This document shows positions 5,629-6,026 of a stretch of 6,026 nt of DNA, in pieces. The position numbers were made by a program, and so were the translations under genes. The notes below the pieces were generated by a model that had not been told where the DNA came from, ran no database searches, and worked only from the letters and a program-made list of their open reading frames with translations. The DNA comes from Alphaproteobacteria bacterium (GTDB taxonomy: Bacteria; Pseudomonadota; Alphaproteobacteria; UBA828): contig JAPYQV010000188.1 in the NCBI GenBank assembly GCA_029937205.1, forward strand, positions 1-6,026, written 5' to 3'. The stretch's first letter is position 1, and each line of letters starts with the position of its first letter.

Positions 5629-6026
5629 ATGAGCGCAGGCCCATCCGAGGCACAGTTTTCAAATCGGCGAAAATGGCTCTCCATCGGCGTGTTGTCGCTG
5701 TGTGAAGTCATGGCGCTTGCCTTGTGGTTTTCGGCCACCGCGATCATGCCGTCACTCAAGTTGGAATTTGCCCTGTCCGATGACCATGCGGCATTGCTGA
5801 CCAGCAGTGTCGCGGTGGGATTTGTCTGCGGCACGCTGGTCAGTGCTATTTTCGGTCTCTCCGATCGCATCGCGCCGCGCCGCCTGTTTATGATATCCGC
5901 TTTTGTCGCGGCGGCCGCCAACGGTGCGATCCTACTGGTCGAGCCGACCTCGTGGCTGGTTATCGCATTCCGCTTCATTACCGGCGCCTGCATGGCGGGG
6001 ATTTATCCGGTCGACATGAATATGGC
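5629..6026 (+). CDS. Major facilitator superfamily (MFS) transporter, N-terminal part
   Basis: The frame is open from ATG 5629 (MSAGPSEAQFSNRRKWLSIG) to the window edge, giving the first 132 residues of a protein that would normally have about 400. It should be an inner-membrane secondary transporter. Four hydrophobic segments can be seen. The first covers about residues 16-36 (IGVLSLCEVMALALWFSATA). The second is about 50-72 (ALLTSSVAVGFVCGTLVSAI). The third follows the DRIAPRRL loop at about 83-103, and the fourth is about 105-125. DRIAPRR, between segments two and three, matches the usual MFS loop-2 motif position with its Asp-Arg...Arg pattern. WFSATA and GACMAGIYP fit a known group of MFS permeases. 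The ribosome site is weak (GAGG abuts the ATG), and close spacing after the thioesterase suggests translation within one operon. The next in-frame ATG, at 5710, would lose most of the first membrane segment. The substrate and direction of transport are unknown. Confidence 0.88.
   Translation, partial: MSAGPSEAQFSNRRKWLSIGVLSLCEVMALALWFSATAIMPSLKLEFALSDDHAALLTSSVAVGFVCGTLVSAIFGLSDRIAPRRLFMISAFVAAAANGAILLVEPTSWLVIAFRFITGACMAGIYPVDMNM

Noticed and set aside
5601..5993. A 130-residue minus-strand open frame at the right end.
   Set aside because: It is antisense to the MFS transporter, whose membrane segments and DRIAPRR loop are clear on the plus strand; the reverse product shows no family features.
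1..6026. CRISPR arrays, insertion sequences, tRNA or rRNA genes, toxin-antitoxin pairs, riboswitches.
   Set aside because: No regularly spaced repeats, terminal inverted repeats with a transposase, cloverleaf-like sequence or known leader structures were seen on either strand.

Overview
The window is a stretch of ordinary-looking bacterial chromosome, GC-rich and densely coded. The protein styles suggest a proteobacterium, most likely an alphaproteobacterium: an acyl-CoA synthetase with an LDRNPAN-type N-terminus, an ACAD10/11-like dehydrogenase, a YciA-like thioesterase and a class III aminotransferase. That placement is inferred from family resemblance, not from a phylogenetic marker; there is no rRNA, tRNA or taxon-specific gene here.

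Layout, left to right. Positions 1-888 (minus) hold the N-terminal two thirds of a PLP-dependent class III aminotransferase, running off the left edge and interrupted by two single-base indels. A 96-bp divergent gap follows. Positions 985-2628 (plus) encode an AMP-forming acyl-CoA synthetase that starts at TTG behind a strong Shine-Dalgarno. After 14 bp comes an ACAD10/11-like acyl-CoA dehydrogenase at 2643-3845 (plus). An 84-bp gap with a perfect 10-bp inverted repeat leads to an unrecognised 109-residue protein at 3930-4259 (plus). Converging on it, 20 bp away, is an alpha/beta hydrolase at 4280-5104 (minus), whose middle, including the nucleophile elbow, is shifted out of frame. A 107-bp divergent gap separates it from a hotdog acyl-CoA thioesterase at 5212-5604 (plus). 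A major facilitator transporter at 5629-6026 (plus) runs off the right edge.

How the genes fit together. The synthetase and dehydrogenase form a two-gene unit that would activate a carboxylic acid to its CoA thioester and introduce the 2,3-double bond. The thioesterase could release CoA from an acyl-CoA, and the hydrolase could act on an ester or related substrate. This looks like accessory acyl-CoA or carboxylic-acid catabolism, but the substrate cannot be read from the sequence. No hydratase, thiolase or regulator is present.

The most notable observation is a pattern of disruption. Both minus-strand genes carry a +1 shift followed by a compensating -1 shift about 200-260 bp later, while all plus-strand genes read cleanly. 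One of the four sites is a clear homopolymer run, so sequencing or assembly error is the first explanation; gene decay is the alternative. I found no convincing sign of a new defence, mobile or RNA-based system in this window.
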